This document shows positions 59,102-64,000 of a DNA stretch of 64,000 bases, in pieces. Within the stretch, counting starts at the first letter, position 1. Every line of letters begins with the position of its first letter. The DNA is from Cannabis sativa. Lineage: Eukaryota; Streptophyta; Magnoliopsida; Rosales; Cannabaceae. The translations under genes and the position numbers were made by a program. The notes under the pieces were generated by a model. That model ran no database searches, was not told the DNA's origin, and saw only the letters and a program-made list of their open reading frames with translations. The DNA is taken from contig NW_026870038.1 in NCBI RefSeq assembly GCF_029168945.1, forward strand, positions 1,488,001 through 1,552,000, in the 5' to 3' direction.

Positions 59102-59779
59102 ACTAATAAAAGTCACAAAAAAAATTATGTTGTTATTAAAAAATTGTCACCAATGTAACAGTTTTTTGTAATATATTTTGTGCTCAAATGAATATCTTTA
59201 TTTTTATATATAGATAATCAATTTTATATTTTAACTTTTTTGTAGGAAAAATTATATATATATTGATCATAATCTCCTTATTATATATTACATATATATA
59301 TAACTGCAATTGTTTTATCTATATATTACATGTAATGTATTTTAGACTTTATTTGATGTATTTATATTTCTAATGATTAATAAATAATTTGATATCACTA
59401 AATATTAATCTGATTATTGTGGAGTAATTAAACAAAATACATCCCCTGATCAGCTAACAAAATCGGCATGAAAAAATATATAGATTTAAAATATACTAAA
59501 ATACAATAATGTATATAATTAATATATACATATAGTTTTATATATTATAATACAATAATATATATAATTAATATAAACTGCATGCACTCGTGTGCTAACT
59601 GTCATAGTATATTGAATATTCTTGAAATTAATATAATTATATATATTAATTAGATATATAATATTATCATATAATTTAATTTAAAATTGATGATTAATTT
59701 AAAAATACTTCTTGCTGTACTCAACACCAGAGTATACTCTAAAACGCGGAGAATGACGCTCCAGAGATTCACAAAATAA

Positions 59780-59839
<60 letters not shown>

Positions 59840-60912
59840 TGACTTTATAAAATGATTAATTAATTTATTCACAAATTAATAATACACTACACCAACTGAT
59901 CCTTCTCCTTCTCGCGTGAAAGACAACCGTACGATGTTGATCTATTATATATACATTTATTTAAAAGATCAAGCTTAATTAATTGAGCAATTAATATATA
60001 TGTATATATTACACAATATATATATTTATATGACTATGTATTGGCATTTCTCTCTAATTTACACTGAATAATATATCATATTTTAATTCTCATATATAGT
60101 CTATATAATGTGTAAGTGCTCTTTTTCAATTAAAATATGAATACAAATAAATATATATTACAGATGATTGATGATATATAAATTAATTTAGAATAATGGA
60201 AATTTGGTTTGTTAATTTATTTATTTATTTATTTATTTTTTTGAAAATAAATTTGTTAATTTATTTATTAAATGCATGTTATCTAAATTAATGTAATGAG
60301 ATTGAATAATTTGAACGTACAGTTTTTTAAGATAGACAAAGTGAGTTGTTCTGATGGGAGATATTACTCTCTCTCTCTATATATAATTAATTAATTAATG
60401 TTATTGGTCATATATCATAGTCAAGGACTCAAGAGATGGGGTATATATATATTTATATATAGGAATCAACCAAACACAATTAATAATAATTAAAGCCCAC
60501 ACGTATGCATGCATGAATTAATAATCTCATTATAATTTATGTATGAGAAATAGAAAAGGTACTATCTAACACTATTGTTATAGGGCACTGGTGGTGTCTA
60601 GTATCTTCTAGACATGTCGTTTTTCGATTGACTAATAATATTTCTTAAAAGTTATTACATTAAATTATATGTGACTCGATAGTTGCAACGTACCAATAGC
60701 AATATTAACATATAGAAAAACGCTAAATAGTGCCTTTTAGTATTTCTCTTTTTTTTTGTTCTTGTCATATTTCGTTATTGGTGCTATTAAGTATGTCGGG
60801 TATCACATAATTTAATATAATAATATTATAGAGAATATCGCTAACTAACCAATCACAGGACGCGCTTCTAAAAGGTGCTAGGCACCAATAGTTCTCAATA
60901 ACAATACTCTTT
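59102..60912. other. Gene-free AT-rich region
   Basis: TA-rich sequence with many TATATA tracts. 60585-60760 resembles 54545-54690 (AAAAGTTATTACATTAAATTATA shared) and 44455-44590, marking a dispersed repeat family. No coding signal. Confidence 0.45.
59781..59832. repeat. (TAA)n microsatellite
   Basis: About 17 near-perfect TAA/AAT units in a row. Confidence 0.95.
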
Positions 60913-61155
60913 GGGCTCGTTTGGAACGCCGTATTAGGTCGTATTGTATTGTATTGTATTATATTGAATTGTATTTTATGCAATATTTTTATGTAAAACT
61001 ATATGTAGTATTAACTTTTATGGACACCTAAATATATAATATTTTAATATAAATTAAAGTTTAAGATAGTATTATATAAAAATATGATATATAATCCAAT
61101 TCAATATAATACAATACAATACAATACGACCTAATACGGCGTTCCAAACGAGCCC
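60913..61155. mobile_element. MITE with near-perfect ~60-bp inverted repeats
   Basis: A 243-bp element starting GGGCTCGTTTGGAACGCCG and ending in its exact complement. The TATTGTATTG tracts that follow also pair. It is flanked by TTT on both sides. The compact structure with GTTTGGAAC-type ends suits a Tourist-like or related MITE. The high arm identity indicates a young copy. Confidence 0.85.
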
Positions 61156-62089
61156 TTTATGTATATATATTAAATATTTATAGACAACAAGATACCTAAC
61201 ACTACTATAAGATATCGTCATATATATTTTATTAACAATTTTCTATAATTTTATTAAAATGTAATAAGCAAAATTTTATATTAAATTGCACTAATAATAA
61301 TATTATATCTCACCAGAATCATAAGCACCATGAGTGTTAGCATTAATTTCTCTTATTTATTACATTTGTACACTCATTGAGTTGACCATTATTAAGGCTT
61401 TGGGGGTTGGTTCGAGGAAGAATGAAATTCTATTATTCTTTAATATAATTTTATTTTGTCACTCTATAAACCCTAGCTAATTAATTATCCCTTATTTTCT
61501 TTTTTATATATTTATAGCTATATTTAATTAATTGATTATATACAAATATTATTAATACATATATTTTATTTATATATTAATGGAAGGAGAAACGGATAAG
61601 AGATTCTTATTAGGAAAGCAAGGCGAAAAGTAGATATAATGAGTAGTTTCCTTAATTGTTTCCATAAATATATGTTAATTCCAAGTGTAGTGAAAAGAAT
61701 AATACACTTTAATTAGAACTAATTAAAATTATATATAAATACGGCTTTATATTCTAAAACCAAGACTACTAAAATATTTTATATTGTTTGTTAGGGTTTC
61801 TCTTATTTTTCTAAATTTTTAGCCACTCGGGAGGTTGTTTTTTTCTCCGTATAGGCCCGCCGATCCTCCCAAAGCTTAATTGTGGCTTATTCGGGAATCT
61901 GTGGTTTTGCTACTACATACAATTAGTCTTGTTTTTATGGTATAGTTTTGAGTGTTTTTTGTTTAGATTACTGGGATTAGTCTTGTCTCTATGACATGAT
62001 TTTATTATAGTTGATTGTATTATTGGTTTGTCTTTTTGTTCGTCGATGTCTCGCCATCAAATTGTTGTTAGTGCTTGGTAAAAATAAGT
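61156..62089. other. Gene-free region
   Basis: AT-rich with no coding signal. 61795-62080 is less AT-rich and begins TTAGGGTTTCTC, which could be an old gene or element leader, but no frame supports it. Confidence 0.4.
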
Positions 62090-62426
62090 TATCTACGACT
62101 GAAGGGATTTGTGTAATTACGTACCTTATAGTTAAATGCTAGATAATTTTTTAGTCATAACATAAATCCATAATAGCCTAAATTTTTTGTCACTAAATGT
62201 GAATTTTAGTCACAATAAAAAGTTACTTGTGATTAAAACATAGTATTTAGATACAAGTTTTCACTAATTTAGTTTTACTCACATCAAGTATTGTGACCGA
62301 AAATACATTTAGTCACAACAAATTGTAATTTTCGTGACTAATATATGAGTTTATAATTAGTCACAATATTTTTACTTTTAGTTACAAGTTTTATATTACA
62401 ACTAAAAGTAAGATTTTTTGTAGTGA
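62090..62426 (-). mobile_element. CACTA terminal fragment
   Basis: On the minus strand it opens CACTACAAAAAATCTTACTT at 62426 and continues with the TTAGTCACAA array seen at 55715-55938 and 59099-59170, in opposite orientation. Only one end is recognisable. Confidence 0.6.
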
Positions 62427-63295
62427 TAAGAGTGGTTGAATAACTTGCTAGAACATATCTACTATATTTTATCTTTTGAGCGGTGCAGTAAACTGAATAA
62501 TATAAGTATTCTTAAGGATATAACAGTAAAATTACAATTTTTTTTATCTAACTTTATTTATTTTTTTTTTTTTGTAAAACGATCGATTCGAGAATCATTG
62601 GAACCAAATAGTTGGTTTGTTTTTTTTAATTCTAATTCTAGTTGTGTTTTCAATAAAGAAATATCCCGAATAAATTACAGATCGATATGAATAAAATTGT
62701 TTCTTAAAAAAATTATATATAACACATCTTACGTATATTAATTATTATATGCATATACTTATATGCACGTACGTACGTAGTATTTAATAAGTAATTAATA
62801 AGTTTTACATATATGTTTGCTTCTCTAATTCACTCAATAGTTTATAATTTATATTTATATTTATATATATAATCCTTCTCTCTTTTCATAGATTGGATTT
62901 TCAATAATATTAATTATTTATATCACACTTCCAAATCTAAATCGGTGATAGGATTTTAATTAATTTTTTTTTATATATATATATTTAGAAATATAGATAT
63001 ATTTTCAAAATGTGTGTGGTTGTTGTTAACTTCTTCAATTAATTTTGAAACTTTTGTCAAAATAAATATTTGCCTATATATCGATCTGGTATGTATAATG
63101 ATCATATATATATCAAAGAGAAAAAAAAAAAAGTCCAAAATATATATGCATATTTTGGTGGTGAGGCCGACAATAAATGAAAGAAAAGGAGTGATAGATC
63201 GAATCGAACACATTTATAATTATTGTTATTTATTAATTATAAAGAGTACTAACTAGTACGTACTACTTATTGTACGTGTACGCCTACCACTTTTC

Positions 63296-63296
<1 letters not shown>

Positions 63297-63332
<36 letters not shown>
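63297..63332. repeat. (TAA)n microsatellite
   Basis: About 12 AAT/TAA units directly after a TTTCTATAA stretch. Confidence 0.95.
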
Positions 63333-63539
63333 TGTGCACAGCTATATATATTTGCCAAATTAATTAAGGTTTTTATCTTTATTGTTGTGATACAAAAATA
63401 CAACAAAACAAACAAATCACCAACTAATAACAAAATTTAATAATGCAGCAAAAAACTAATTAAAGTAAAATGAACAAGTACAACACATAACTTTTACGAG
63501 GTTTTGATGATCCATGATCAACATGGTTAGTACTTATGG

Positions 63540-64000
63540 CACGTTTACTATACAGTAATCAGAATCAGAATAAATTAATGGAGAAATGTAACGGAATAAA
63601 TGAAAAATAATCGGAATCAATATTTGTAATATATTGTTTACTAAAATTTTTTAGAAATGGAATAGTTGTGATTTATCTTGTTTACTTTATTAGGAAACGT
63701 AATCGGAATGCTTAAATTGACTAAATTGCCCTTTTGAGTTAAACTATATTATATGGTAGTTATTTTGCAAGATATATTTTAAAAGACAAAATTGTCATTA
63801 TATATTTAATATTAAAAAATAAAATAAAAATAAGAAAAATTCATTACCCTTAATGGTATTCCTTACAAAATTGGTGGGAGAAGTTCTCCCTTTCTTTTCT
63901 CCCTTATTTAATCAACTTCTCCCTTTCCTAATTTTAATAATGCAAGTAAACAAATGTAAGAGAATGATTACCTTACTATTGATTCCCATTACTTATTAGT
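63540..64000. mobile_element. Probable MITE running off the window
   Basis: Starts with a CACGTTTACTATACAGTAATCAGAATC-type sequence. It then has TAATCGGAAT and, near the window edge, GAATGATTACCTTACTATTGATTCCC, which would be the complementary side. Similar text occurs at 11765-12190. The right end is beyond the window. Confidence 0.4.

Noticed and set aside
61795..62080. Possible gene leader beginning TTAGGGTTTCTC
   Set aside because: It resembles a plant 5' UTR start, but no open frame or splice signal follows before the CACTA fragment.

Overview
This window is nuclear DNA from a flowering plant, most likely a eudicot. It is AT-rich, with genes split by many short U/AT-rich introns. It carries plant-type transposable elements: Ty1/copia, CACTA, MULE, Tourist-like and hAT-like MITEs, an L1-type LINE, a Cassandra-like TRIM and SINE-like fragments. 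I cannot assign the species from sequence alone.

Layout. 1-7806 (+): a complete CAND1 gene (28 coding exons, 1218 codons), encoding the cullin exchange factor that recycles SCF-type ubiquitin ligases. 8455-10922 (-): a four-exon gene for a probable plastid membrane protein with a C-terminal zinc ribbon; it converges on CAND1. 10970-18390: spacer with a 395-bp MITE that has a perfect 9-bp target duplication, a 5'-truncated LINE with an open RT zinc-finger/RNase H frame, and several degenerate tandem repeats. 18393-31027 (+): a 23-exon 5'-3' exoribonuclease of the XRN family with all seven acidic catalytic residues, no CCHC zinc knuckle, and a ~730-residue tail built mostly from 95-residue (285-bp) tandem repeats. 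Its largest intron is packed with retroelement debris, including a 5S-rRNA-like Cassandra-type LTR.

31155-64000 holds no convincing host gene. It contains a long-TIR DNA element (32053-33226), a copia relic (33400-33650), a decayed MULE with transposase pieces on the minus strand and an accessory frame on the plus strand (about 33720-39400), a hAT-like MITE (47119-47638), and a young copia element on the minus strand (47731-52697; 1335-codon open polyprotein but a damaged Gag start). Further right lie a CACTA element with perfect 3-bp target duplication (55942-59098) inserted in an older CACTA relic, a TIR element at 60913-61155, and AT microsatellites.

The host genes show no operon-like relationship. 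CAND1 acts in ubiquitin ligase recycling, the XRN in RNA 5'-3' decay, and the zinc-ribbon protein probably in plastid membranes. The observations most worth following are the XRN repeat tail and its 3' frame break, two consecutive GC-AG introns in CAND1, the abnormal 23-bp flanking duplication and the clustered LTR differences of the copia element, and the head-to-head retroelement leaders in the XRN intron.
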